From the NCBI GenBank assembly GCA_023439185.1, contig JAEXOR010000048.1, positions 119,415 through 183,414 of the forward strand: a stretch of DNA of 64,000 nt, read 5' to 3'. Below the pieces are notes generated by a model, which saw only the letters and a list, made by a program, of their open reading frames with translations, made no database searches and was not told the DNA's origin. Positions 1 to 8,507 of the stretch are shown one piece after another. Position numbers and translations under genes: made by a program. Each line of letters starts with the position of its first letter. The stretch's first letter is position 1. Source of the DNA: Bacillota bacterium (GTDB lineage Bacteria > Bacillota > Desulfotomaculia > Desulfotomaculales > Desulfallaceae).

Positions 1-48
1 CCCGGCGAACGGATTTATTTTGTTAGTGAAAAAAGTTACAAAAATCTA

Positions 49-76
49 TTGACATTGTGGTGACCATATCTATAAT
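49..76 (+). promoter_or_regulatory. sigma-A type promoter of the TSUP permease operon
   Basis: TTGACA at 49-54 and TATAAT at 71-76 are separated by 16 bases, which is a full consensus pair. Transcription would begin near 83 and give a leader of about 330 bases before the ATG at 417. The long leader holds a Rex-like palindrome, a hairpin and a motif shared with the CBS gene leader, so control after initiation is possible. Confidence 0.7.
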
Positions 77-169
77 CTATAGTTAAGGAAGCAGCAAGGT
101 GAACCAACGAATTGCCGGATGGAGGTGGTATGGAGAAATAAGAGGAAAAAGTTTTTTGTCACCTAGTTA

Positions 170-183
170 GTGAAATATTTCAC
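170..183. promoter_or_regulatory. Rex-like palindromic operator
   Basis: GTGAAATATTTCAC is a perfect 14-base palindrome. It matches the core of the Rex redox-repressor site (TTGTGAANNNNTTCACAA type), although the outer TT/AA are not conserved. It lies downstream of the promoter at 49-76, so it would act as a roadblock or belong to a second promoter. A near copy stands at 32308-32321 before the CBS-domain gene. An FNR/CRP-type regulator is an alternative reader. Confidence 0.45.
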
Positions 184-246
184 CTACTCCAAGGGCCAAA
201 TACTGAACATCGCAATTATTATAGATTGAGGTATTTGTCATTACGG

Positions 247-349
247 GTTGGGCCCGGCCCCGCGAGTGTACCCAACGCCACAGTAAAGGAGGACAGTTAA
301 GCGGCATCCGTCTTACCACAAAAAAAGAGATAAAAAAATTAACCGACTG
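247..349 (+). promoter_or_regulatory. leader region with hairpin and shared CTTACCACA/AACCGACTG motif
   Basis: The leader contains an inverted repeat (GTTGGG near 247, CCCAAC near 270) followed by TCTTACCACA at 311-320 and ATTAACCGACTG at 338-349. The same two blocks, in the same order, occur at 32538-32547 and 32560-32571 upstream of the CBS-domain gene, also after a hairpin. The match to any known riboswitch class was not recognised. Confidence 0.35.
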
Positions 350-416
350 TTCTTAGGTTTTATACACGATCAAGATAAAGATAAAAGATGATCGAGACCT
401 TTTAGGGGGTGTAATT

Positions 417-1736
417 ATGACTGGTATGCTGGGTTCCGCCGGTAATAAAATCGGCGCCAACACCCGTCTGCTGTATGAGGCCATGATGGCCGGCAGCAGA
501 TGGTACGGCAACTGGCAGATTGAAAATAGCAGGTTTATCCTGCAAAAGCGCAGGAAATTATTGTTTGTAATGATGATACCGCTGATGTTGTTTGCCGGCT
601 TGGAGTTGGCCAATGCCGCCGAACTGCCTCAGATTATCGGCGGTAAGGAAGCTTACGCGCCATCCTTCGCCACAGTACAGATGTTCACGGTTTCCATACT
701 TATCGGCGTAGTTGCCGGTTTGCTCACCGGCTGTATCGGCGCAGGCGGCGGTTTCATCCTCACACCGGCCCTGATGAGCGTCGGAGTCAAAGGGATCATG
801 GCGGTGGGTACCGACATGTTCCATATCTTTGCCAAAGCCATTATGGGCGCCACCATCCACCGCAAGATGGGCAACGTCAACGTTGGCCTGGCGGCGGTGT
901 TTGTAATCGGTTCCCTGACCGGAGCCACCGTCGGAGGCATGGTCCAACGGGGTATCTACGAGTCGAATCCGTCACTGAGCGATGCCTTTATCGGCTCGGT
1001 TTACGTGGTTATACTAGGATTTATCGGCTTTTTCACCCTGTACGATTTCCTGGCTTCCCGGAAAAAAACAGCCGGCGGCGAAACTACGCCCACCGGTGAT
1101 TTGACCAACATAGCCCAAAAGATGCAGAGCATTAAAGCTCCTCCCTACGTCAGCTTTGACAAGGACCTGGTGCCTGGAGGCCGGAAACTGTCTGTTTATC
1201 CGATTATTCTCACCGGGTTTATAGTAGGTTTTATCGCGGCCATCATGGGTATCGGCGGCGGGTTCGTATTCTTCCCCACCTTCGTTTATCTGCTGGGGGT
1301 TTCCACTTTTACAACGGTGGGCACGGATATTTTCCAAATCATTTTTACCGCCGGCTACTCATCCATCTCCCAGTACGCGGTGTACGGGTTTGTTTTCTAC
1401 ACGCTGGCCATGGGCCTGCTGCTTGGTTCCCTGCTCGGCATCCAGGTTGGCGCCATGACCACCAAGATTGTGCCCGGCATTATGATCAAGGGTTTCTTTG
1501 CCACCACCGTGCTGGCCGGTTTCGTCAACCGCGTGTTCGCCCTGCCGGGTTCCCTGACCAAGGCCGGTTACATGAATGTTGCTCCTACAACGGGTAAAAT
1601 ACTGGACGCTCTTAGCTTTTACGTTTTCTTTGCCATCGTGGGCGTGTTCGCTGTCTGGGTAATTTACTCGTTCCTGACCGGGCTGGGCAGAATCCGGGCC
1701 GGCGAAATAGACCACTCCGCCGGCGCGGGCCACTGA
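417..1736 (+). CDS. TSUP (TauE/SafE) family anion permease
   Basis: This 439-residue integral membrane protein has the internal duplication of the TSUP family. GAGGGFILTPAL with VGTDMFHIF (about residues 110-140) is repeated as GIGGGFVFFPTF with VGTDIFQIIF (about 280-310). A hydrophobic segment near residues 48-66 looks like an extra first helix or uncleaved signal. Family members move sulfite, sulfonates, sulfate or other sulfur anions, and in a sulfate reducer uptake of sulfate or export of sulfite is a reasonable guess. The start follows GGGGGTG at 405-411. The next gene begins 17 bases after its stop, so the two form an operon. The substrate cannot be read from the sequence. Confidence 0.85.
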   Translation: MTGMLGSAGNKIGANTRLLYEAMMAGSRWYGNWQIENSRFILQKRRKLLFVMMIPLMLFAGLELANAAELPQIIGGKEAYAPSFATVQMFTVSILIGVVAGLLTGCIGAGGGFILTPALMSVGVKGIMAVGTDMFHIFAKAIMGATIHRKMGNVNVGLAAVFVIGSLTGATVGGMVQRGIYESNPSLSDAFIGSVYVVILGFIGFFTLYDFLASRKKTAGGETTPTGDLTNIAQKMQSIKAPPYVSFDKDLVPGGRKLSVYPIILTGFIVGFIAAIMGIGGGFVFFPTFVYLLGVSTFTTVGTDIFQIIFTAGYSSISQYAVYGFVFYTLAMGLLLGSLLGIQVGAMTTKIVPGIMIKGFFATTVLAGFVNRVFALPGSLTKAGYMNVAPTTGKILDALSFYVFFAIVGVFAVWVIYSFLTGLGRIRAGEIDHSAGAGH

Positions 1737-1753
1737 TTAAGGAGGTGAGCTTA

Positions 1754-2458
1754 ATGCCTATCATAATGAATAAAGGTATGTTTTTTAAAGGTCTGGTTTC
1801 CCTGTTCCTCTTCCTGGCACTGCTGATACCGCTTTTTACACCGGTGTTCGGCGGCATGACGGGAATGCAATATGCCGATGATTTGTTCAACTCACTGTCC
1901 AAGGGTTCATCTTATTACATTCCTCTGGTTGCTGAGGATGCAAAAAACTTACAGGGCAAAAACCTGGACGTGACAGTTACAGTCAGTGACCCTGCTTATA
2001 CCGCTGTTACGGCAAAGATCTTTGAAGGAGCCGGCGCCCAGGTAGCGGTAAACGGCAGCGAAGTGCAAATAAAAGGCGATCTGGGTGCCGTGGTTCAAGC
2101 GGCCATCACGGACGCGGACAATTTGTTCATGGAACAGGAAGCCGCCCTCCAGAGCAAGTACGGAGAAGATCCCAGGCTGGTCCTCTATGCCTGGTACAGT
2201 TCCTTCTCGCAAATGGAAAAGAGTTTGCTGCATGACGGCTATACCCAGGAATCACTTTTCCTCAAGAAGGTTTCCGTCAGGGCTCTGGAGCCGTCCTACA
2301 ACTTTGCCGGGATTACGGCGGCAAAAGTCAGCGAGCGGGCGGGCATTACCATCTTCCTGTTCGCCTTCTATGTCTTTTATACAATATGGTATGGTTTCAG
2401 CATTATGTTCCTTTTCGAAGGTCTGGGCATCACCGCCTCAAAGGCCAAACACGCATAA
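1754..2458 (+). CDS. membrane-anchored protein of unknown function, partner of the TSUP permease
   Basis: The 234-residue product has one N-terminal hydrophobic helix (about residues 8-28) and another near the C terminus (about 195-220), with a soluble 165-residue domain between them that is probably outside the membrane. I do not recognise the family. GGAGGTG at 1741-1747 sits six bases before the ATG at 1754, and an upstream in-frame GTG at 1745 lies inside that ribosome site, so 1754 is preferred. It is co-transcribed with the permease and ends at a strong terminator. A role as accessory subunit of the permease is inferred from position only. Confidence 0.7.
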   Translation: MPIIMNKGMFFKGLVSLFLFLALLIPLFTPVFGGMTGMQYADDLFNSLSKGSSYYIPLVAEDAKNLQGKNLDVTVTVSDPAYTAVTAKIFEGAGAQVAVNGSEVQIKGDLGAVVQAAITDADNLFMEQEAALQSKYGEDPRLVLYAWYSSFSQMEKSLLHDGYTQESLFLKKVSVRALEPSYNFAGITAAKVSERAGITIFLFAFYVFYTIWYGFSIMFLFEGLGITASKAKHA

Positions 2459-2474
2459 AAAACCATCACAAAAA

Positions 2475-2512
2475 AGCCGGTGGATTCCAAAGGAACCGCC
2501 GGCTTTTTGCTG
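2475..2512 (+). terminator. intrinsic terminator after the TSUP operon
   Basis: A GC-rich stem (GCCGG..GG..TTCC pairing with GGAA..CC..GCCGGC) is followed by a run of five T. It lies about 20 bases after the stop codon at 2458 and closes the two-gene operon. Confidence 0.8.
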
Positions 2513-2535
2513 TATACCTTATTAAAAACGCAAGG

Positions 2536-2604
2536 GCGACCATTGCGGTCGCCCGAGAACACATTGCGCTGTCCACCCGGGCACCCGCAAGGGGTGCCCC
2601 TACA
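2536..2604. repeat. two short GC-rich hairpin repeats next to the insertion sequence
   Basis: GGGCGACC..GGTCGCCC (about 2535-2555) and GGGCACCC..GGGTGCCCC (about 2579-2600) are back-to-back inverted repeats in the gap between the TSUP operon terminator and the transposase stop codon. A related GGGGCGCCCCTAC fragment sits at 53764-53776 beside a truncated LuxR gene. These look like dispersed extragenic palindromes; no terminal inverted repeat of the IS was recognised here. Confidence 0.5.
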
Positions 2605-2614
2605 TCCGTCGTCC

Positions 2615-4258
2615 TTATATAACCCGCAGGTCTCGATACAAACCGAGGGCGGTTAAAATATCTTCCTGTACCGGCGACAAGCTGGTCACGGTTTTAACTT
2701 CCCGGTCGTTCAGTTCGTTGATGGCCACTTTAATCTCCTCAAGTAAACTGATGGTTTGCCTGATATTCAGGTTTAAGCCGGCCTGACGGACCATCCTTTC
2801 AATCAATTTCTCCATCATCAGCCCCAAAACGCATATAAATAGGTTGGCGGAAATTTTCAGCTCGGCGTAAAGCATATTTTGCCAAGGTTCAAAATTTTTG
2901 ATTTCCCGGAATGAATCGCTGATCGCCGAAAGGCTGGTATAAGCTTTCACTACTTCCCCGGCCTGTAAAAACTCATTATTTGTTTCCAGCAGGAACGAAC
3001 CGGCCAATCCGCTTTCACGCGCAATTAAATCGTCCCGGCGCCGGTATGTCAATTCCCGGGTAGTTTCGTTATAACGCCAGTCATAGTATTTACGGAAGTG
3101 GTTATCTTTTAAAAGCGGAATATTCCTGGCTTTCAGGTTCCTTTTTTCGCCCATGGTGTTCTGAAGTTCTTTCAGCTCGTTTTCAATATCGTCCAGCCGC
3201 GCCTGCAGCAATTCCCGGGTTTGTTCGGCAACTCCGGGGTTATAACACAACATGTACCGCTTGGCGTCTTCATTTCTTAATTCCTTAAACCACAAGTCTA
3301 CGTCCGCTTGCTGAAAACTCTCCCGGTAATTATCCAGCTCAGCGGCAATAAGATCTTTCTCCAATTCCGTCATGTGTTTACGACCGATAATGTAATCGTA
3401 CCCTTGCGCCACCAGCACTTCCAGGCCCGGGTTCTCCAGTACGCTGCGGTCACCCACAAAAACGCACTTTTCAATCCCAAAAGATTTTTTCAGGTGCACG
3501 AGGATGTTTCTGTACTCCCATTCTTCGGCAGTCTCACGCAGTATGCTATGCCCCAGCGGTACGCCGTCCCTGCTGACCAGGATGCCGAAATTAACCCTTT
3601 GCAGTTCCTCGGATTCACCAAGCACATATTTACCATAGGAAGTCAGATTCAGCTCTTCACGGGGGGCGGGTTCAATTGTCCCCGTCGTCAGCCGGCAAAA
3701 AGCCAAATCAGTGTTGATTCGAGTTAATTTAACCAGGTTGGCGTAAATATTCTCTTCCAACTCTTCTTTATATTCAGCCACAACGTCCAGGGCGCGATAG
3801 AAATGGTGCGGTAGAAGCTCCATTCCCTCCAGGGCAGGCATGTAAAGACAGTGATACCAATCGCTGATGGCCTGTTTATGCAGTGGTTGGATGATCTGGT
3901 TAATAGCCATCAGTTCAACTAAAAGCGGGACATTAACTCCGTCATCCTGCTCCAAACCGGCTACTTCATTGATAATCCGCTCAACGTCAAGCAACTCCCA
4001 AACCTTATGGATGGCAAGCACTTCACCATAACGCAGGGTTTTTTGCGCTTCCAGCGAGTTTGCCTGGCCGGGTAAACCGCAGATTTTCGACAAACCCGTA
4101 ATCAGGTTGTTGACTTTATCCGGCGTAAGTTTATCCAGACTGCCAAGATTAGCTATCACCCGCTGCTTTACTTTGTTGCCCTCTCTGTAGTTTTCAATCA
4201 GCTTGAGATAAGTGTACTCCTTGCCATTGCTTTTACTGGTTACTTTACGAAAAAACAT
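2615..4258 (-). CDS. IS1634-type (IS4 superfamily) DDE transposase
   Basis: The 547-residue protein starts FFRKVTSKSNGKEYTYLKL and has the length and overall form of IS1634-family transposases, which carry an RNase H-like DDE core. It looks intact. The ATG at 4258 is preferred over the TTG at 4279 because the likely ribosome site GGGTGGTG lies between them. The upstream TTG-containing block also carries an inverted repeat (GACAAT..ATTGTG). Element ends could not be fixed: no clear terminal inverted repeats or target duplication were seen, so only the gene is annotated. It separates the TSUP operon from the DASS gene. Confidence 0.85.
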   Translation of the reverse strand: MFFRKVTSKSNGKEYTYLKLIENYREGNKVKQRVIANLGSLDKLTPDKVNNLITGLSKICGLPGQANSLEAQKTLRYGEVLAIHKVWELLDVERIINEVAGLEQDDGVNVPLLVELMAINQIIQPLHKQAISDWYHCLYMPALEGMELLPHHFYRALDVVAEYKEELEENIYANLVKLTRINTDLAFCRLTTGTIEPAPREELNLTSYGKYVLGESEELQRVNFGILVSRDGVPLGHSILRETAEEWEYRNILVHLKKSFGIEKCVFVGDRSVLENPGLEVLVAQGYDYIIGRKHMTELEKDLIAAELDNYRESFQQADVDLWFKELRNEDAKRYMLCYNPGVAEQTRELLQARLDDIENELKELQNTMGEKRNLKARNIPLLKDNHFRKYYDWRYNETTRELTYRRRDDLIARESGLAGSFLLETNNEFLQAGEVVKAYTSLSAISDSFREIKNFEPWQNMLYAELKISANLFICVLGLMMEKLIERMVRQAGLNLNIRQTISLLEEIKVAINELNDREVKTVTSLSPVQEDILTALGLYRDLRVI

Positions 4259-4552
4259 AAATATCACCACCCTTGACAATAGATTGTGCAGTCGGTTTTT
4301 TAAATCTTCTCTCTTTGTTTTTTTGCCGGGCGCTTTTTATTTTGTCAGACAGTTTAAACACTACTTTTTCCCGCGGCGTCACAGCATGTACTATAATTCA
4401 CTAACTATTGTTTTAATCAGCTACTGTTATAAAATTATATCATACCTTAAGCGATTGTGCAATTTCTCCGGCCTTTGACGTAATAAAAATACGACCGGAC
4501 GGTATTTGTTGCTAACGAAAATTTTTACCTTTTCTTTTGTCACCGGGTTTGC
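4259..4552. other. AT-rich spacer between transposase and DASS gene
   Basis: This stretch of about 290 bases holds the transposase ribosome site and a CAGTCGGTT block (4289-4297), whose reverse complement AACCGACTG matches the leader motif at 341-349 and 32563-32571. The rest is AT-rich with no gene that I can support. One IS end must lie here. Confidence 0.4.
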
Positions 4553-6040
4553 TTACCAAATACCGATGGACAGCCACCACAGCCCCGCCAGTCCTAAAAT
4601 AGAGAGAACCAGGGAAATCAAAAAAAGCACGCTGCCGGCCTTCAAAAAATCCGAGGGCTTTAAAAAACCCGGTCCGTATACAATGGCGTTGGCGGGGGTG
4701 GCAATGACCAGCAAATAAGAAAAAGCCGAACCCAGGGAAGTTGCCACTCCAATGGCCAGGGGCGAAGTGTCGGCCAGTTCTGCCACCTTGATAAAAACCG
4801 GCCCCAGCAGGGCTACGGCGGGACCGTCAGCCATGGTGTTGGTTACCAAAGCAGTGATCGTGGTGGTGGTCGCCAGAAGAGGCAATCCCCTGGTGACATC
4901 CAGGGCTGTGGCGGCAAATAAAATTTTTTGCGCCAGCCAGGCGGCGGCCCCGGTGGAAACCAGCATTTTGCCCATGGATATGGCCCCGGCGTAAAGGACA
5001 ACAACACCCCATTGAGTTTTTTGCTGCAGGTAATTCCAGTCTACCAGTCTTAAAATCACAGCCAGAATTATCCCCAGCATGGCGATATTACCCACCCCGA
5101 ACTGGGGGCTGAATAATACCCAGCCTACAACCACGCCCATAAATATCGTCAGGGCTGTTTTAGCCTGTCTGGTCATTGGTCCGTCAGCGTTCAATTCCTG
5201 TTGGATTCTTTCCAGAACTTCCTTTAAATCGCCGACTTCAGGTTTAAAAAGTTTTAACAACCAGTAGGTAACGATGGGAATTAAAACCAGGGTCAAAGGC
5301 AGCGCCATAAGCATCCACTGTCCGTAACTGACGTCAATATCAATACCGCTTAAAAAACTTAGCATCAGCGCGTTACGGGCGCCGCCGGAGGGAGTGGCAA
5401 TGCCGCCGATGATCACCCCGTAGGCGATGGCCAGCATCATCAGTTTCCCGAGCCTGGGTACTTTCTTGATGCCGCCGCTTAAAGACACTATCCCCACCCC
5501 GATGGGAAACATAATCGTTACCGTGGCGTGTTCGGTGATAAAGGCCGCGCTTAAAGCACAAAAGGCCACCATACCCAAAACAACCCGGTCAATCCGGGTG
5601 CCCGATATCTTAAGCATATGCAGGGCCACTTTGTTATGGATATTATATTTTACCAGCATGGCGCCCAGCATCAGCACACCCATAATAAAAACCACGGCAT
5701 CGTCCATGAATGTGCGGGGCACTTCCTGAAAACTGTGCATACCCATCACAACCTGGTAAACGCCTATAATCATGGCGGTAACCGGCAAGGGAACCGCCTC
5801 GGTTAAAAAGCAGATGACAACAAAAATCCAAAGGCCAAGGGCATATTTACCATCATTTGAAAGACCGCTGGGAGTCGGCATGGAGATAATCATCGCATAG
5901 ATGACAAAACCAAACAGCAGCCACTTCCGGTCTTTAAAAAAAACCGCCAATTGCCGCTTAAACCCGCCGTCGTCCGGCGGACCGCCAGACTGCGGCAACT
6001 GAAACCCGGAATGCCTTTCATTATTTTTATAATTATGCAA
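4553..6040 (-). CDS. DASS/SLC13 family anion:sodium symporter
   Basis: The protein of about 495 residues has some ten to twelve hydrophobic segments and the divalent anion symporter motifs, including SGGARNALMLSFLSG in the middle and VTNTMADGPAVALLGP plus ATPANAIVYGPG toward the C terminus. Family members carry dicarboxylates or sulfate with sodium. In this genome either sulfate uptake or C4-dicarboxylate uptake is plausible. A TTG at 6040 lies ten bases after AGGAG and is favoured over the in-frame GTG at 6064, which has a weaker ribosome site. The gene stands alone, reading away from the hydrogenase operon. Confidence 0.85.
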   Translation of the reverse strand: MHNYKNNERHSGFQLPQSGGPPDDGGFKRQLAVFFKDRKWLLFGFVIYAMIISMPTPSGLSNDGKYALGLWIFVVICFLTEAVPLPVTAMIIGVYQVVMGMHSFQEVPRTFMDDAVVFIMGVLMLGAMLVKYNIHNKVALHMLKISGTRIDRVVLGMVAFCALSAAFITEHATVTIMFPIGVGIVSLSGGIKKVPRLGKLMMLAIAYGVIIGGIATPSGGARNALMLSFLSGIDIDVSYGQWMLMALPLTLVLIPIVTYWLLKLFKPEVGDLKEVLERIQQELNADGPMTRQAKTALTIFMGVVVGWVLFSPQFGVGNIAMLGIILAVILRLVDWNYLQQKTQWGVVVLYAGAISMGKMLVSTGAAAWLAQKILFAATALDVTRGLPLLATTTTITALVTNTMADGPAVALLGPVFIKVAELADTSPLAIGVATSLGSAFSYLLVIATPANAIVYGPGFLKPSDFLKAGSVLFLISLVLSILGLAGLWWLSIGIW

Positions 6041-6384
6041 GTCAAATAGTCTCCTCTGGCCCACGTATTCACCCGCTTAAAGAACATAAGTGAAATAATT
6101 GACTAAAAATAATTATTTTTATATTGTACCTTAATTTTGAGCAAAAAAACATCTAAATATATAAGCCATGTACCGGGTAAACTCAGGAAGACGAAAAGGC
6201 TATTAAAAACTGGTACACCAGGGCAGTTTTTCAATCATGCCAACAATGAGAAAAAAAAGATTGATTCTTTTAAATAATTATTTTATTATTGTACTGACAT
6301 AAACATAATTTATCATATTTAATTAATTTATTTTATTATATATATTCAGTTTTAATTAGTTTTTTTTATGGCAGGTGAACATCC
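6041..6384. other. AT-rich divergent control region of DASS gene and hydrogenase operon
   Basis: No gene is visible. Close to the DASS start lies GTGAAATAATTGAC (about 6087-6100), an imperfect relative of the Rex-like palindrome at 170. Near the hydrogenase operon lies the 31-base block at 6309-6339 that is also found at 23105-23135. The region is otherwise runs of A and T, so weak promoters cannot be picked with confidence. Confidence 0.5.
6309..6339 (+). promoter_or_regulatory. 31-bp element shared by hydrogenase operon control regions
   Basis: TTTATCA, five variable bases, then AATTAATTTATTTTATTAT occur here and again at 23105-23135 with identical spacing. Both copies lie upstream of [FeFe]-hydrogenase genes. 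The low base complexity weakens the case, but 26 fixed positions in the same order are hard to explain by AT content alone. It may be a shared operator. Confidence 0.45.
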
Positions 6385-6726
6385 ATTACTCTTCATGATG
6401 TAATCCGTATTTTAGACGCCGAAGTCATCAGCGGCCGGGATATACTGGATATTGAAGTCAACTCCGGCTTTGGCTGTGATTTGATCAGTGACTCCCTTTG
6501 TTTTTCGAGACCCGGATGCCTTTTGCTCACCGGACTGACCAACGTTCAGATCATCCGGGTGGCGGACATGATTGAAGCCAGGGCCATCCTTTTTGTGCGA
6601 GGAAAACGGCCCGGTGATGATATTATCCGGCTGGCGGAGAAAAAAAGCCTACCGCTCCTGGTTTGCAAGCGATTCCTTTTTGAAAGCTGCGGTTTGCTGT
6701 ATCAGCATGGTTTGCGCAGTTGTTAA
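6385..6726 (+). CDS. DRTGG-domain protein, first gene of the hydrogenase operon, ATT start
   Basis: The reading frame is open from the TGA at 6376, and the protein TLHDVIRILDAEVISGRD... (113 residues) has the usual N terminus and length of DRTGG-domain proteins in clostridial hydrogenase operons. No ATG, GTG or TTG is available near that point. An ATT at 6385 stands seven bases after AGGTGA (6373-6378) and fits as start. The first common start codon is a TTG at 6481, which would cut off a third of the domain. Such proteins are thought to sense or regulate; no catalytic role is known. A paralogue lies at 8504. Confidence 0.7.
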   Translation: MTLHDVIRILDAEVISGRDILDIEVNSGFGCDLISDSLCFSRPGCLLLTGLTNVQIIRVADMIEARAILFVRGKRPGDDIIRLAEKKSLPLLVCKRFLFESCGLLYQHGLRSC

Positions 6727-6745
6727 CAGCTTTCCGGGGGTATGA

Positions 6746-7183
6746 ATGATGAAAATAGAGTTTGACATCATGGGCATGGACTTTACCCGGGCCGGTGAAG
6801 CATCCGCCAGAATTAAAAAAGCGCTCCAAATGGTGGGCATGAAAGTTGAGACAATTAGAAAAGCGGTTATTGTAGCTTACGAAGCCGAGTTGAATGTTGT
6901 TATCCACGCCAGACAGGGCGTCATGAAAGCCTGCGTATATCCCGACCGGGTGGAAATCACGGCGGTTGATGAGGGACCCGGAATCCCGGATATTTCCCTG
7001 GCCTTACAGGAAGGCTACTCCACCGCTCCGCCCCATATACGCGAGATGGGATTTGGGGCGGGTATGGGTTTGCCGAACATTAAACGCTGCTCCGATGAAT
7101 TGGAGATCGAATCCGAAGTTGGACTGGGAACAAAACTTAAAGCAGTAATTATCAATCATCCAGATGGTGAATCAAATGCCTGA
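6746..7183 (+). CDS. small GHKL (anti-sigma/histidine kinase-like) ATPase
   Basis: The 145-residue protein is a lone Bergerat-fold ATPase domain. The N box is seen in YEAELNVVIHA (about residues 50-60), the G1 box in DEGPGIPD (about 84-91) and the G2 box in GFGAGMGLPN (about 111-120). It resembles SpoIIAB/RsbW-type serine kinases without a receptor or dimerisation domain. Genes like it are regular members of bifurcating [FeFe]-hydrogenase operons in Clostridia and may phosphorylate or switch the neighbouring DRTGG or H-cluster proteins; that role is inferred. It overlaps the next gene by eight bases. Confidence 0.85.
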   Translation: MMKIEFDIMGMDFTRAGEASARIKKALQMVGMKVETIRKAVIVAYEAELNVVIHARQGVMKACVYPDRVEITAVDEGPGIPDISLALQEGYSTAPPHIREMGFGAGMGLPNIKRCSDELEIESEVGLGTKLKAVIINHPDGESNA

Positions 7184-8507
7184 ATTCATTCATTCCGTTA
7201 AACTGGACCGCGAAAAATGCAAAGGTTGCACCAACTGCATCAAGCACTGCCCCACCGAAGCCATCCGGGTACGGGAAGGCCGGGCGAGGATTATCGAAGA
7301 GATCTGCATTGACTGCGGCGAGTGTATCCGTATTTGTCCCAACCGGGCTAAACTGGCCATCACCGATCCGCTGGAGCGGTTGCAGGACTATCGGCACGCC
7401 ATCGCCCTGCCGGCGCCGTCACTCTATGCCCAGTTCAGCGCGGGAGTCATGCCGCAGCATATTATCGGCGCCCTGCTGGACCTGGGCTTTAGCGGTGTCT
7501 TCGAAGTTGCTGTGGGAGCGGAAGCCGTCTCCCGGTTTCTAAACGATTATCTGATCCATAGTATACACCCTAAACCCATGATTTCCTCCGCCTGCCCGGC
7601 GGTAGTCAGGCTGATGCAGGTGCGTTTCCCCAGTCTGCTGGATCAGATTGTGCCCGTGAACACCCCCATGGAAATATCGGCGCGCCTGGCCAGGGAACGA
7701 GCTGCCGGCGAATATGGTTTAAAGGACGGAGATATCGGCGTATTTTTTATCACCCCGTGCCCGGCCAAAGTAACGGCGGTAAAACAACCCTTCGGCAGAC
7801 GTTCTTATGTGGACGGAACAATCTCCATGGCCTCCATTTACGGTGAACTGCTGAGCCGCCTTGATACTCCGGCGGCTTTAGCCGCCCGGTGCCTGTCAAC
7901 GGCCCGGGGCGTGGGCTGGGGCAAAACAGGCGGTGAGAATCGCGCCATCAAGGGCCGCTCGCTGCTGGCGGTGGACGGCATCCATAACGTGATCAACCTG
8001 TTGGAGGAGATTGAGCGGGGCGGCCTGCAGGATATCGACTACATTGAAGCCCAGGCCTGCACCGGGGGTTGTATCGGGGGCCCCCTGGTACCTCAGAACC
8101 CGTATGTCTCCCGTGTCCGTATGGAAAACCTGCTTAAGGAACTGACCGCTGCTGAGGAAAACAAACTCCCGGCCCTTCCGGAGGATTCCGCATATTACAT
8201 GCTGCCTAACCCTATTGCCCCGCGTCCGGTGCACAAGCTAAGTGACAACATCGATCAAGCCATCAGCATGCTGGAGACGGTGGAGAATATTGCCGCCGAA
8301 CTACCGGGTCTGGATTGCGGCTCCTGCGGCTCCCCCACCTGCCGCGCCTTAGCCGAAGATATTGTCCGCGGCTTCGCCGAAACATCCTATTGCGTATTTA
8401 AACTGCGGGAAAAACTGCAGCTTTTGGCCAGGGAAATTGTCGACCTATCATTAAAGCAACCCCCGGCCATGGGAAGGGAAAGAGGCAAGGAGGAATTTGA
8501 TAAATGA
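7176..8507 (+). CDS. Fe-S protein with a degenerate [FeFe]-hydrogenase H-cluster domain
   Basis: The N terminus carries two [4Fe-4S] motifs (CKGCTNCIKHCP and CIDCGECIRICP). An iron-hydrogenase large-subunit domain follows to about residue 340, and a C-terminal Fe-S motif GLDCGSCGSPTCRALAED (about 405-422) ends it. In the H-cluster region the first, third and fourth cysteine motifs are kept as SSACPAVV, TPCPAKV and ACTGGCIGG, but the STCKSP motif is replaced by PVNTPM. A normal H-cluster is therefore unlikely, and a sensor or electron-transfer role fits better. GGTGA supports the ATG at 7176, with an ATG at 7164 as alternative. It overlaps both neighbours. Confidence 0.85.
   Translation: MPEFIHSVKLDREKCKGCTNCIKHCPTEAIRVREGRARIIEEICIDCGECIRICPNRAKLAITDPLERLQDYRHAIALPAPSLYAQFSAGVMPQHIIGALLDLGFSGVFEVAVGAEAVSRFLNDYLIHSIHPKPMISSACPAVVRLMQVRFPSLLDQIVPVNTPMEISARLARERAAGEYGLKDGDIGVFFITPCPAKVTAVKQPFGRRSYVDGTISMASIYGELLSRLDTPAALAARCLSTARGVGWGKTGGENRAIKGRSLLAVDGIHNVINLLEEIERGGLQDIDYIEAQACTGGCIGGPLVPQNPYVSRVRMENLLKELTAAEENKLPALPEDSAYYMLPNPIAPRPVHKLSDNIDQAISMLETVENIAAELPGLDCGSCGSPTCRALAEDIVRGFAETSYCVFKLREKLQLLAREIVDLSLKQPPAMGRERGKEEFDK

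Noticed and set aside
130..141. Three-codon leader frame (ATG GAG AAA TAA) behind GGAGGTG
   Set aside because: Too short to support as a leader peptide without conservation.
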